From: CAWCPR01 sp963797475
GTDB lineage: Bacteria; Chloroflexota; Anaerolineae; Anaerolineales; UBA4823
Assembly (NCBI GenBank): GCA_963797475.1
Contig: CAWCPR010000001.1
Span: 1,302,001-1,366,000 of the forward strand
Direction: 5' to 3'
Length of the DNA: 64,000 bases
In this document: positions 50,466 through 59,136 of the stretch, piece after piece
How positions within the stretch are numbered: position 1 is the first letter of the stretch
How the letters are laid out: each line of letters opens with the position of its first letter
The notes under the pieces: generated by a model
The model's input: the letters and a program-made list of their open reading frames with translations, nothing else
What the model was told of the DNA's origin: nothing
The model's database searches: none
Position numbers and translations under genes: made by a program

Positions 50466-51506
50466 ATGAAAATTCGGAAACTTCTTATTGCTGCCTGGGT
50501 TCTTGGCATCTTCACCCTTCTTGGAGCTTGCTCGGCGAAAACAACCTCCAGCGACCGGTTGGCCGGCCTGGCTGGACGAGGCTATTCGGGCCGCTTGGTC
50601 CTGATCCAACCCGATCGAAAGGGGAATAAAGTGATCGAATTGGACCTGGCCACGGGGACGTTCAAGACGCTCTTTCAGTCGCCGGAGAATGGCTGGCTGA
50701 CCGGCGCGGTAGTCTCGCCGGACGGCCAGCAGATTCTGCTCGCTTATGCGCTGCCTCCAGCGCCGGGTGAAAGCCAGAATTACAGCACGGATCTTTACCT
50801 GATGCCTTACGATGGCTCCAGCGAGCCGCACCTCTTACAGGCCAGGCAAGAGCGCGCCACGCAATCTTATTTCAATCCAGCCTGGGCGCCAGACGGCCAA
50901 TCGGTCTACGTCACCTTCCTGTACCAGACCGGTCCGACGGCGGATAACCCTTCGCCCTATCAAAACGATATCCTTCAAATCACCCTTACGGGCGAGGCAA
51001 AGGTCTTGATCCACCAGCATGCACTCTGGCCAAGCCTTTCGCCGGACGGCAAGAAGATGGCCTACCTGTTTGTGGATCCGATAACTTCCGGCAATGATCT
51101 CTACCAGGCCAACTCGGATGGCAGCCAACCTGCCCCGCTGCTTCAGCCGGGACCCAACACCCCGATTGACGACCATTTATTCAGCGCGGACGGCAGCCAA
51201 ATGATCTTCAGCATGGTCAATGCCAAACAATCCTTGCGCCATCCCTGGTTCGAGCGCCTTTTCGCAGTCGAAATAGCCTCAGCGCACAATATCCCTTCGG
51301 ACTGGTACACAATCCCCACGGCCGGCGGCCAACCTGAGCGCCTGACGGAAATGAACAACACCGGGATGTACGCCGACCTCTCTCCGGATGGCCGCCAGTT
51401 GGCGTTCATCAGCGCGGCCGGATTGTATATCATGAATCTGGACGGCAGCGAGCTTTTCAGCCTCTCCGACCAGATATTCATCGGCACCATCGATTGGATA
51501 CGATAA
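50466..51506 (+). CDS. TolB/PD40-type beta-propeller lipoprotein
   Basis: A 346-residue lipoprotein. The lipobox is LLGAC near residue 20. The rest is built of about six WD40-like PD40 repeats, each with an SPDG-type turn (VVSPDGQQILLAYA, WAPDGQSVYVTF, SLSPDGKKMAYLF, FSADGSQMIFSM, DLSPDGRQLAFIS). Such propellers bind proteins at the cell surface. ATG 50466 gives a proper signal peptide; an earlier in-frame ATG at 50424 lies in the repeat element. It lies next to copper and cytochrome genes, but its role is unknown. Confidence 0.8.
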   Translation: MKIRKLLIAAWVLGIFTLLGACSAKTTSSDRLAGLAGRGYSGRLVLIQPDRKGNKVIELDLATGTFKTLFQSPENGWLTGAVVSPDGQQILLAYALPPAPGESQNYSTDLYLMPYDGSSEPHLLQARQERATQSYFNPAWAPDGQSVYVTFLYQTGPTADNPSPYQNDILQITLTGEAKVLIHQHALWPSLSPDGKKMAYLFVDPITSGNDLYQANSDGSQPAPLLQPGPNTPIDDHLFSADGSQMIFSMVNAKQSLRHPWFERLFAVEIASAHNIPSDWYTIPTAGGQPERLTEMNNTGMYADLSPDGRQLAFISAAGLYIMNLDGSELFSLSDQIFIGTIDWIR

Positions 51507-51512
51507 AAAGGC

Positions 51513-51950
51513 CTATCCTTCATCCTTTTTTCCCAATTCGATAAAGGCAATAAAGCCGGCAGGCGGCAATATTACAATCCCTTCAAATTCTTTGAGCTCC
51601 AGAAGGTGCCGATCTCCTGTGACGATGAAGGAAGCATTGCCTGCTTTAGCGCATTCTAAATAGCGGTTGTCAGTTGGGTCCTTTTCAACGACGTCTACTG
51701 CGCCAGAGGGATTTACATGGATTGTCTGGCTCGATAGTAAACCCAGGAATTTTTCCACGAACTCTTCAGACAGGTGGTATTTTTTTTGAATCTTGGGATA
51801 CTGAATTACCCGCCCCAGCTCCTCAAGCAAGGCTGGAGAAATGATTAGATCAAATTCACCTTTCTCCCACAAATCCAAGATCTTGGCCGGGCTGCCACGA
51901 CTGGAAATAACAGCGCTGACGAGGACATTAACATCCAGGACAACGCGCAT
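51513..51950 (-). CDS. PIN-domain toxin, putative toxin of a type II toxin-antitoxin pair
   Basis: A 145-residue PIN-domain nuclease of the COG1569 type. The acidic active site is visible: LDVNVLVSAVIS (first Asp), the Glu in PALLEELGRVI, then DPTDNRYLECAKAG and FIVTGDRHLLEL (two further Asp). PIN toxins cleave RNA, often tRNA or rRNA. It starts 3 nt after the antitoxin stop. The gene stop lies close to the convergent lipoprotein stop. Confidence 0.9.
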   Translation of the reverse strand: MRVVLDVNVLVSAVISSRGSPAKILDLWEKGEFDLIISPALLEELGRVIQYPKIQKKYHLSEEFVEKFLGLLSSQTIHVNPSGAVDVVEKDPTDNRYLECAKAGNASFIVTGDRHLLELKEFEGIVILPPAGFIAFIELGKKDEG

Positions 51951-51953
51951 CTT

Positions 51954-52229
51954 CTATAAACCGGACGAACGGATGTCTTGCTGAGTTTGTATTACATCTT
52001 CCAACACTTGTTCAGGGTCAACATTTTTATTTGCTTCTTGAATGGTGCGAATTGCGTCGAAGAACGCCTTCCTCTGACCCTTCCAATTCTCGTAGACTTC
52101 AATGGATACAAGAGCAACCGCTGGTTTCCCATGCCGGCTGATGATGTAAGTTTCCCCCTGATATTGAACTTGTTCAACCATTTCGCTCAACTTTTCTCTT
52201 GCTTCGGTTATTCCAAGCTCTCGTTCCAT
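51954..52229 (-). CDS. Phd/YefM-type antitoxin
   Basis: A 91-residue antitoxin. The N-terminal Phd/YefM DNA-binding fold is clear (LGITEAREKLSEMVEQVQ, TYIISRHGKPAVALVSIEVYE). The C-terminal acidic helix probably neutralises the PIN toxin. An AGGAG site precedes the ATG. Such antitoxins repress their own promoter; an inverted repeat lies between the likely promoter and the gene. Confidence 0.9.
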   Translation of the reverse strand: MERELGITEAREKLSEMVEQVQYQGETYIISRHGKPAVALVSIEVYENWKGQRKAFFDAIRTIQEANKNVDPEQVLEDVIQTQQDIRSSGL

Positions 52230-52266
52230 AAGAAATCACTCCTGATTCATTAAAAACATTACCAAT

Positions 52267-52318
52267 CTGTACATTTTGTAAATTATATACAGTTTAACAC
52301 ATCCTCTAAGTCTGTCAA
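52267..52318 (-). promoter_or_regulatory. promoter and possible operator of the toxin-antitoxin pair
   Basis: On the minus strand, TTGACA (52313-52318), a 16-nt spacer and TAAACT (52291-52296). Downstream, CTGTA and TACAG (52267-52271 and 52288-52292) form an inverted repeat over the likely start site, a plausible Phd operator. The region is markedly A/T-rich compared with its surroundings. Confidence 0.5.
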
Positions 52319-52325
52319 GTATTAT

Positions 52326-52933
52326 GAGCATGGGACTCAGGCGGCCTGCGGCGTTGAAATCATCGCCCGGCGCATAAGCAGGGTCTGCCGCTCCAATGAG
52401 CGCCGCGCGCTGCCTGAGCCAAAAATCCAGCACGGCCGGATCGCTGAAAATATCCACGGCGCTGCCCCCGGTGGAGAACCTGGACCCATCCACCTGGGCT
52501 CCCGACATCCCGCCTTCGACGTAATTGGACGAGACCGAGATGCCGGCTCCCTCCAAACCGCCGGCGTTCACGGCCGTAGCGCCAGGGCAGTAAATGGCGT
52601 TATTCGCCAGGGTCATGGTTGCAGCCCCCGACCAGCGCAGGTAGAGACAATCGCCGTGCCCGTAGAGCGTATTATGAAAGATGCTGACATCTTTCATCCC
52701 CGCGACCTGGGCATGGGGCGAGCTGGTGATGCCAACATCCGAGTTCAGATCAGGTATTACGCACGATCGCATGAGAGACCACCTGAATGGCCTCGCCGCA
52801 ATTCCACATTGCGTTGCGTTCTACGATGTTGGCTAGGGAGTGCAGCGGACCTGGCGCCTGGGGCCATAAATGCCAGCACCAGCCCGATGAGGGCCAGGGC
52901 TGCCGCCAGTTTTCCCCGGCGTGTGAATCCCAG
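52326..52933 (-). pseudogene. decayed exported beta-helix protein
   Basis: Remnant of a secreted right-handed beta-helix protein. A signal peptide (LAAALALIGLVLAFMAPGA) is readable from about 52933, starting at a CTG with AAAGGG upstream or at a lost ATG. The frame then shifts to beta-helix coils (LANIVERNAMWNCGEAIQVV) and shifts again near 52755 (DVGITSSPHAQ...NTLYGHGDCLYLRWSGAATM). It stops matching at about 52326 (GDDFNAAGRLSP), where the A/T-rich toxin-antitoxin region begins. The short distance from signal peptide to last coils implies internal deletion. Not functional as read. Confidence 0.7.
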
Positions 52934-52954
52934 GCGTGATCAGCCCTTTGCAGC

Positions 52955-53329
52955 TTATCCCCCTGCGGTGAAGATCGCTCGCAGAACGATGCCAATCATG
53001 AACAGAAAAGAGGCCGCGTACACCAGTGTGGAGCGCCGCTGTTCCTCGCCATGGGTGTAAAGGTAAACTCCCGGGATCACCAATATACTGACCACCCCGT
53101 ACAAAATATGAATTGAACGGCCCGCCAGTTGGCCAATCCCGCTCAACCAGAGAAAAGCGCCCAGACTCGCCTGGCCCAGGAAGAGAACCTCGGCGATGAC
53201 CATGGCTCCCCAATAGCTGCTGTCCACGCCTTGTTTGCGAAAATAGCGCCAAAACCCCCACAACGCCATCACGATCGTGTAATACAATGCAGTGTTTCCC
53301 AGCCGGCTGTGAATCTCGACGAGCGACAT
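52955..53329 (-). CDS. four-helix membrane protein near the bc operon
   Basis: A 124-residue membrane protein with about four helices (HSRLGNTALYYTIVMALWGFW, MVIAEVLFLGQASLGAFLWL, ILYGVVSILVIPGVYLYTH, LVYAASFLFMIGIVLRAIF). His residues near helices 1 and 3 could bind heme, as in small cytochrome b-like proteins, but this is not certain. GGGAGG lies 5 nt before the ATG. It is divergent from the Rieske operon and may be controlled with it. Confidence 0.7.
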   Translation of the reverse strand: MSLVEIHSRLGNTALYYTIVMALWGFWRYFRKQGVDSSYWGAMVIAEVLFLGQASLGAFLWLSGIGQLAGRSIHILYGVVSILVIPGVYLYTHGEEQRRSTLVYAASFLFMIGIVLRAIFTAGG

Positions 53330-53458
53330 TTCAACCTCCCCTTGGAACGAGATGGAGATGAGACCCATCCAAATCAGACAGGACGAAACCAGTAGTCCTG
53401 ATGAAAGCGAAGAGCCGCAGATGATTATACACGCTCAAAGGATTAGATTAAGATCGCT

Positions 53459-53488
53459 TAAAAGGTGATCCCTGAAATCACCCTTTAA
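53459..53488. promoter_or_regulatory. palindromic operator candidate
   Basis: AAAGGTGAT (53461-53469) and ATCACCCTTT form an imperfect palindrome flanked by TTA/TAA. It lies between the divergent membrane-protein and Rieske genes, about 27 nt before the Rieske -35 box. There is no T run, so a regulator site is more likely than a terminator. Confidence 0.5.
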
Positions 53489-53514
53489 ATGTAACGCGCG
53501 TGTCCTATTTTGTC

Positions 53515-53543
53515 TTGTTTCAGCCGAACCCCTATGCTATAAT
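53515..53543 (+). promoter_or_regulatory. sigma-70-type promoter of the bc operon
   Basis: TTGTTT (53515-53520), a 17-nt spacer and a consensus TATAAT (53538-53543), 51 nt before the Rieske start codon. Confidence 0.6.
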
Positions 53544-53594
53544 TTTTCAATCGATAATATCGAGAAAGATTGTCGCATTAATCCAGGAGGAGGA

Positions 53595-54149
53595 ATGCCC
53601 AAGGAATCACCCCCCCAAGAAGAAAAACCGGGCGTTAACCGTCGAGAGTTTCTAAATATAGCCTGGCTGGCTTCATTAGGTTTTCTCGTAGTCGATATGG
53701 CCGGGGCTACATACCTTTTCGCGATGCCAAGATTCAAAGAAGGAGAATTTGGCGGCGTTTTTTCAATCGGCAATGTCTCGGATCTTCCGCCCGGCGGATC
53801 TCCCCCCGTAAATTTCCCAAAGGTCAAGCTGTGGCTGTCGAACACGGAACAGGGGGTCATGGCGCTCTATAAAGTCTGTACGCACCTGGGCTGTCTTTAC
53901 AATTGGAACACCCAGGAAAATAAATTCATATGCCCCTGTCACGGTTCTCAATTCCAGTCCAATGGGACCTATATACAGGGGCCGGCGCCGCGATCTTTGG
54001 ATCGCTTTGTCGTAGAAATCGTCGATCCAAATTCCGGGAATATCATCGCCCAGACCCAGGAGGGGGAGCCATTGCCTGTACCCGACCAACCAAGCGCGCT
54101 GGTCCGGGTGGATACCGGTAAGAAGTTTAGAGGTAAAAACCACGGCTGA
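53595..54149 (+). CDS. Rieske [2Fe-2S] iron-sulfur protein
   Basis: A 184-residue subunit of a cytochrome bc/b6f-like complex. An N-terminal NRREFL motif precedes one membrane helix (about 20-45), compatible with Tat export and anchoring. Cluster ligands are CTHLGC and CPCHGS (boxes 1 and 2), with the disulfide Cys in each box and the proline loop GPAPRSLDRF. It moves electrons from quinol to cytochrome c. AGGAGGAGG precedes the ATG. The cytochrome b gene starts 18 nt downstream. Confidence 0.95.
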   Translation: MPKESPPQEEKPGVNRREFLNIAWLASLGFLVVDMAGATYLFAMPRFKEGEFGGVFSIGNVSDLPPGGSPPVNFPKVKLWLSNTEQGVMALYKVCTHLGCLYNWNTQENKFICPCHGSQFQSNGTYIQGPAPRSLDRFVVEIVDPNSGNIIAQTQEGEPLPVPDQPSALVRVDTGKKFRGKNHG

Positions 54150-54167
54150 TCGCCGGAGGGCAAATTC

Positions 54168-55745
54168 ATGATCAAAAGCGAGAGCATACAGGACTTGCGA
54201 AAGAAATTTAACGAAGTCGTTGACCGGCGCGTGCGTATTATCACCGCCGGTTTGGGGATTAATGAGCTGCGGGCGGTCATGCGCGGCGATCCCCCGACCG
54301 AACGCCCAAACCCGCGCTATAAAGTGCATACCGTCAGTTTCATCGCCCACATTCGCCCGCGCTATTACGAAAAAGGCAGCACCATATTCGCCCATACCTT
54401 TCGCCTGGGTTTCTTCACCTCGTTCTTTTTCTTCGTGGAGCTCTTCACGGGGTTGATCTTGATGATCTATTACACCCCATCGCCTTCGGAAGCGTATGTA
54501 TCCATCCTTGATTTAACGAGCAACGTGCCCTTCGGGCAGATGCTGCGCGATCTGCACCGCCTGGGGGCGGAAGCCATGGTGATCTTTACCGCCCTGCACA
54601 TGCTGCGGACTTTCTTGACCGGCTCTTACAAGAAGGATCGTTCTTTCACCTGGCTCACCGGGGTGGTGCTCCTGCTTACCACCTTGCTCCTCAGCTTCAG
54701 CGGTTATCTGCTGCCCTGGGACCAACTGGCTTACTGGGCGGTTACCATCGGCACCAGTATGGCAGACGCCGCTCCACTGGTCGGCAACGAGATCAATCTG
54801 ATCCTGCGCGGCGCCCCGGACATCGCCGCCAACGGCTTGTTGCGCTTTTACCTGCTGCACATCATCCTGGTACCCCTGGTGGCGATCCTGGTCATCAGCA
54901 TCCACTACTACAAGGTCTCGCGCGAGCATGGCATTTCACTGCCCGCCGCGATCGAAGAAGGCGACGTGCCCGATAATGTCAAGCGCGAGGCAAAACAGCG
55001 CATCGACTACATCCCAGACCTGCTTACGCACGAAATCTTCTTGACCAGCCTGGGAGTCCTGATCTTAATACTGGCAGTGACCGTATTTAATTACCACGCC
55101 CCATTGGAACATGTCGCCAACCCCCAGGCAACCCCGCTGGATACGGAAGCTCCCTGGTATTTCCTTTGGCTGCAAGGTATGCTCAAATTAGGCGATAAGA
55201 CCGTGATGGGCATCATCCTGCCTACCATCATTTTCGGCTTGCTCTTCGCTGTGCCATATATCGACCGGAACCCTTACCGCTCGCTCTTCAAGCGCCCGCT
55301 GGCGGTTGGGATTGGCCTGTTGGCTGTGATGACGCTGACCATGTTAAGCTACATGGGGACGCCCCGGTTTGGGATCGAAACGCCGCCTGCCACGCGCATC
55401 GTTCAAGACCTGGCTCCCGAAGAAGGCGAAGGCCCGCTGCGATCTGTCCCGTTTGACCAATTGCAAACCGGCGTTTACGAAGTCAATATCACAAAAACCG
55501 AAAAACTGTGTCCAACCATGGATTTTGGCTGTCCTGACCTGGAAGCGGTTTTTCGCCAGTTTACCGATCGGGTCAATCAAGCCACGGCGAGCAAAAACTG
55601 GACGGACGTACAGGCAACCCTGGTGATTGAAGACTGGCAGAAAGATTTGAAAAAAGTGACGCCGCGCATCGTCTGGACAGAAGGCGGTGTAACCAAGGAA
55701 TATGACCGGCAAGTCTTCATCCACCGCGAGCGCGGCGGGGAATAA
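54168..55745 (+). CDS. cytochrome b, full-length with extra C-terminal domain
   Basis: A 525-residue quinol-oxidising subunit. Heme-ligand pairs are in HRLGAEAMVIFTALHMLRTF (helix B) and RFYLLHIILVPLVAILVISIHYYK (helix D). LPWDQLAYWAVTIG (the cd region) is conserved. The Qo-site PEWY motif is represented by APWYF in EAPWYFLWLQGMLKLGDK, a departure from the norm. The N- and C-terminal parts are fused as in bc1, not split as in b6f. About 125 residues after the last helix form a soluble extension of unknown role. The product pairs with the Rieske and cytochrome c proteins. Confidence 0.93.
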   Translation: MIKSESIQDLRKKFNEVVDRRVRIITAGLGINELRAVMRGDPPTERPNPRYKVHTVSFIAHIRPRYYEKGSTIFAHTFRLGFFTSFFFFVELFTGLILMIYYTPSPSEAYVSILDLTSNVPFGQMLRDLHRLGAEAMVIFTALHMLRTFLTGSYKKDRSFTWLTGVVLLLTTLLLSFSGYLLPWDQLAYWAVTIGTSMADAAPLVGNEINLILRGAPDIAANGLLRFYLLHIILVPLVAILVISIHYYKVSREHGISLPAAIEEGDVPDNVKREAKQRIDYIPDLLTHEIFLTSLGVLILILAVTVFNYHAPLEHVANPQATPLDTEAPWYFLWLQGMLKLGDKTVMGIILPTIIFGLLFAVPYIDRNPYRSLFKRPLAVGIGLLAVMTLTMLSYMGTPRFGIETPPATRIVQDLAPEEGEGPLRSVPFDQLQTGVYEVNITKTEKLCPTMDFGCPDLEAVFRQFTDRVNQATASKNWTDVQATLVIEDWQKDLKKVTPRIVWTEGGVTKEYDRQVFIHRERGGE

Positions 55746-55775
55746 TTTTTAAGGAGAAGGAGGGTCGGGACCATT

Positions 55776-56619
55776 ATGAGTTCGCGTTCAGCTCGAGATC
55801 ACCCTGGGAATCCTCTTCGTCCTGATCTCAGGCACCGTTTTTATCGTTTACGGGATCAACGAAAACAATCGCATGGCCGAATACGCCGTAGAACAGCATG
55901 CCCAGGCTGTTGAAGTTGGTGCAGCGTTGTTCGATACCTACTGCAGCCCTTGCCATGGCAAACAAGGCCTGGGTACGCCGGGTTTGTGCCCCCCGCTCAA
56001 CGACCGCAACTTCTTTGACTCGCGCCTGAAAGAAGTAGGCTGGAGCGGCTCGCAAGAGGATTACATCATCGCCACCGCCTCTGGCGGCCGGCTGACCTCT
56101 ACACGGCCTGACCAGTTCCCTGGCCAGGGCAAACCGGCTATGCCATCCTTCTCAGACCGTTTTGGCGGCCCGCTGCGGGATGATCAGATCACCTATATCG
56201 CAGATTTCATCATGAATTGGGAATCCACTGCCCAGGTCGTTCAGGTAGCACCAACGCCGGCTGGGCCGGTTGTCGGCACCGACATCACCCAGGCCCTGCC
56301 TCAAGGCGATCCAGAATCCGGAGCAAAGCTGGCCGAGTCGCTTGCCTGCGTCGGCTGCCATGTTACGACCACCACCGGACCCGCCTGGAACCCCAACGGC
56401 GACCAACCCGGTATCGGCACTCGCGCGACCACCCGCTACACGCAGCCCGATTACACGGGCAAGGCGACATCGCCCGAACAGTACCTGTTTGAATCCATTG
56501 TAGACCCAAGCGTTTACCTGGTATCTCCATTCACCAACCTCATGCCGGGGACCTTTGGCACAGCATTGACCCCGCAAAATGTAGCCGACTTGATCGCTTA
56601 TCTCGAGACCATCAAGTAA
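55776..56619 (+). CDS. diheme cytochrome c, anchor hidden by frameshift at the start
   Basis: A cytochrome c with two heme sites. Counting from the in-frame ATG 55873, these are CSPCH (24-28) and CVGCH (159-163), with the first domain ending in a distal Met (KPAMPSFSD). Upstream of 55873 the same frame reads QLEITLGILFVLISGTVFIVYGINENNRM, a membrane anchor, but has no usual start. An ATG at 55776 with AAGGAGAAGGAGGG upstream is one frame off. One extra base (or four) after that ATG would explain it. The protein probably accepts electrons from the Rieske protein. Confidence 0.82.
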
Positions 56620-56629
56620 AGAGGAAATC

Positions 56630-57466
56630 ATGCCAGTCTCCAAACCCATTCGCATGATCGGGTTGGTCCTGCTGATAATCGCTCCCTTTCTGATCTTCGC
56701 TCGCACGGGCGCCTTGGCACAAACTTCGGATCCGGGTCAGGTCGAACGAGGTGCAAGCCTGTATGCGCAAAACTGTGCTGTATGTCACGGGCCGAATGGT
56801 GAAGGAAGAGTTGGCGCCACCCTGGCGAAAAATTGGCCTTCCATACGGCCGGATTTGACGGTAAAGACCATTATCACGAACGGCGTGCCCGGTTCGGTGA
56901 TGCCGGCCTGGAGCCAGCAGAACGGCGGGCCCCTGTCACAGGATGATATCGACGCGCTGGTCGCTTATGTCTTAAGCTGGCAGACCGGCGGAGTTAGCAA
57001 TGTCCCCACCCTGGCCCCGTCCACACCCAGGCCGCCCATTACCCCGGTCGCGGCGGTTGAAGGCGACCCCAACCGCGGCGCGGCGCTCTTCGACGAGAAC
57101 TGCGTGGTTTGCCACGGGCGCAATGGCGAAGGTCGGATCGGCGCAACCCTGGCAAAGTCCTGGTCGTCTGTCCGTCCCGACCTGACGATCAAGACCACCA
57201 TCCAGAACGGGGTTTCAGGCTCACTCATGCCGGCCTGGGGCCAGCAAAACGGCGGGCCATTGACAGATGAAAATATCAACGACCTGGTGGCTTTCGTATT
57301 AAGCATTCCCAGCGGATCGGTTGTCCAGGAGGCGCCTGACCAGGGCCCCGCTCAGGCTTCTCCCAGCCCAATCCCGTGGCTGAGTGGCTGGGGCGGGGTG
57401 GTATTATTCTTCGTCCTATTTGTAGTTATTGTAGCTGTGGCTTTGATCGCACAAAGGCGCGCTTGA
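56630..57466 (+). CDS. diheme cytochrome c with C-terminal membrane anchor
   Basis: A 278-residue protein: signal peptide or anchor (1-30), two very similar cytochrome c domains with CAVCH (49-53) and CVVCH (158-162), and distal Met in GSVMPAWSQQNGGPL and GSLMPAWGQQNGGPL. The near-identical segments show internal duplication. A C-terminal helix (about 250-272) anchors it. It starts 10 nt after the preceding cytochrome gene, completing a Rieske-b-c-c operon. Confidence 0.93.
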   Translation: MPVSKPIRMIGLVLLIIAPFLIFARTGALAQTSDPGQVERGASLYAQNCAVCHGPNGEGRVGATLAKNWPSIRPDLTVKTIITNGVPGSVMPAWSQQNGGPLSQDDIDALVAYVLSWQTGGVSNVPTLAPSTPRPPITPVAAVEGDPNRGAALFDENCVVCHGRNGEGRIGATLAKSWSSVRPDLTIKTTIQNGVSGSLMPAWGQQNGGPLTDENINDLVAFVLSIPSGSVVQEAPDQGPAQASPSPIPWLSGWGGVVLFFVLFVVIVAVALIAQRRA

Positions 57467-57473
57467 CTCGACA

Positions 57474-57502
57474 TTGACAAGGCCCAGGTCATTTGGTATG
57501 CT
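57474..57502 (+). promoter_or_regulatory. sigma-70-type promoter of the SRP RNA
   Basis: TTGACA (57474-57479), a 17-nt spacer and TATGCT (57497-57502). Its start would be near 57510, matching the RNA 5' end. Confidence 0.8.
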
Positions 57503-57510
57503 ACGCTGCG

Positions 57511-57617
57511 TGTCCGGGTGGGTCCGGCGCGGCGGAATCCTGTGAACCCCGTCAGGTCCGAGAGGAAGCAGCGGTAAGCGGGTAATTCTGGGTGCCGCCG
57601 GGTAGCCTGCCCGGGCA
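57511..57617 (+). ncRNA. ffs: signal recognition particle RNA, small bacterial type
   Basis: The conserved apical domain is present: GGTCCGAGAGGAAGCAGCGG, with GGAATCCTGTGAACCCCGTCA on the 5' side and AAGCGGG on the 3' side. The outer arms (TGTCCGGGTGGG and CCTGCCCGGGCA) pair to close a hairpin about 107 nt long. It binds Ffh for cotranslational membrane targeting. Ends are estimated from the outer helix. Confidence 0.93.
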
Positions 57618-57634
57618 TCCGCTCCAGGATGCCC
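57613..57634 (+). terminator. hairpin after SRP RNA
   Basis: GGGCATCC (57613-57620) and GGATGCCC (57627-57634) form a perfect 8-bp stem. It overlaps the RNA 3' end, so it could terminate or guide processing. No T run follows directly. Confidence 0.5.
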
Positions 57635-57660
57635 GATACAGCCGATACTTTTATCATACA

Positions 57661-57730
57661 GCAGGCTCTCTGGTGTTTTCTGATTTTGGTAAACTCAGGT
57701 TCCACCGAGAGCCTGCATTTTGCTTCTTTT
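57661..57730. terminator. long stem-loop between SRP RNA and convergent tadG-like gene
   Basis: GCAGGCTCTCTGGTG (57661-57675) pairs with CACCGAGAGCCTGC (57703-57716), with one mismatch, followed by a T-rich stretch. It probably ends transcription from both sides. The gap 57467-57794 holds the SRP RNA, its promoter and these hairpins. Confidence 0.6.
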
Positions 57731-57794
57731 CTTAGTTTATTGTGGGACAAATCATGAGGCCCACGCTCTATTCGATTGGGTATTGCAAAACCAA

Positions 57795-59105
57795 TTACCT
57801 GAAGAGCTCGATCGTCGCTGGGATGTTGAAATTCTCCTTTCCGTCAAAATTGATATCCAACACTGCGTTGCCACCCACCTCTACGTTCTTGCCGACCAAT
57901 TGTGTATTAAAGGTGGGCGTGGTGTTGTTCCCGCCTGTCAAAACGATATCCCCATCCGGCACGAAAATCGTGCCGACATAGGAAGAGTCAGAATTTCCCT
58001 CTAGTTCCACTGAACTGGTGTTGCCCGGAGCCAGATAGAATAATACTCCTGGGATCGCCGGGGCCGGATTTGGTGAACGCTCGGGGGCGCTTAATTTCAC
58101 GACATCCGCATTCCCCGAAACGGAAACGCCGCCGTTGGTTACGAATATCGTCACACCGATCCCTTTTAGCGTCCCGCCGGTAATTTTTACTGCGTTCGGG
58201 GAACCGGTAATGCAGTATAACCCAGGCTTCAACGTCAGCTCACCGCCGGTTAAAGACAATTTGGTATAGACGCCAGGAGAAATTTCATCGCCGTTTTGAA
58301 TCCGGTTCGGCAGCCCGGAGCAGTTCGGGGCCGGGATTTTAGAGAGGGCGTCAGGCAAAACATCCGGGACATCTTGGGGGGCTGGGCTGACATGGGTCAT
58401 GTTTCCAGTGGAGTTGCCCACATAGCTGACATCCCCTTTGGTGACGTCCACGGTGAATTTATTCCCATCCCCGGTCAAACAGCCGTTGGAGAAAACCCCT
58501 CCGCCGTTGATCTTGATGATGCTGCTTCCATTGAAGATCACACCGTTCTGGTTACCCTTACAGTCTTCCTTGTTTAACGCCACAATTGCATGGCCAAAGG
58601 CTAACGGTGTGCGCGGCCTGACCCGGGTTACAGCTTCGACCGAATTCCGCATTATCCCACCGAAGACGAAATGCGCAAATCCCGTATCTGTGTCCGCGGT
58701 GATAAAGGTTAGAATGTCGATGTATTTATCATCCCATGAACTTAATTTCTCCACTTTGCACTGCGTTGTCACACCGTTCTTATCGCTCACGTCTTTGTCA
58801 ATTGTATAGTCGTTATCCGCAGCCCGGCTGATGGCGGCTTCTTTCGCCTCCTTCTGCGCAGTGATGACGCGACTATCGCTGCAGCTCCAATCCTGGTAAT
58901 AAACGAAGCTGTTTTCCATGCTCAAGGCTGCTACCCCGCCCCCGGCCAGGGAGGAAGCGTCAGACCCGTTTTGTGCGTTACGCCGGTCCGAATAGACCAT
59001 GCCGCCATCGATCGCCAGGGCTACGAATCCCAGCAGGACTATCGTACCAAAGAGCAAGAGAATCATCGCCTGGCCTTTTTCAGAGTGTTGTGAAGTTTTA
59101 TTCAT
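57795..59105 (-). CDS. TadG-like Flp pilus assembly protein
   Basis: A 436-residue protein with the TadE/TadG-type N-terminus: short basic head, KGQAMILLLFGTIVLLGFVALAIDGG helix, then YSDRRNAQNGSDASSLAGGG. The remainder is extracytoplasmic and Gly/Asn/Val-rich, with a beta-rich second half (for example LTLKPGLYCITGSPNAVKITGG). Such proteins are minor components of tight-adherence pili. It is the last gene of the minus-strand run with two TadE-like genes; the pilus ATPase and platform genes are not in the window. Confidence 0.85.
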   Translation of the reverse strand: MNKTSQHSEKGQAMILLLFGTIVLLGFVALAIDGGMVYSDRRNAQNGSDASSLAGGGVAALSMENSFVYYQDWSCSDSRVITAQKEAKEAAISRAADNDYTIDKDVSDKNGVTTQCKVEKLSSWDDKYIDILTFITADTDTGFAHFVFGGIMRNSVEAVTRVRPRTPLAFGHAIVALNKEDCKGNQNGVIFNGSSIIKINGGGVFSNGCLTGDGNKFTVDVTKGDVSYVGNSTGNMTHVSPAPQDVPDVLPDALSKIPAPNCSGLPNRIQNGDEISPGVYTKLSLTGGELTLKPGLYCITGSPNAVKITGGTLKGIGVTIFVTNGGVSVSGNADVVKLSAPERSPNPAPAIPGVLFYLAPGNTSSVELEGNSDSSYVGTIFVPDGDIVLTGGNNTTPTFNTQLVGKNVEVGGNAVLDINFDGKENFNIPATIELFR

Positions 59106-59136
59106 AGGCCACCTCCGTAAAAATTTTTAATAGGTT

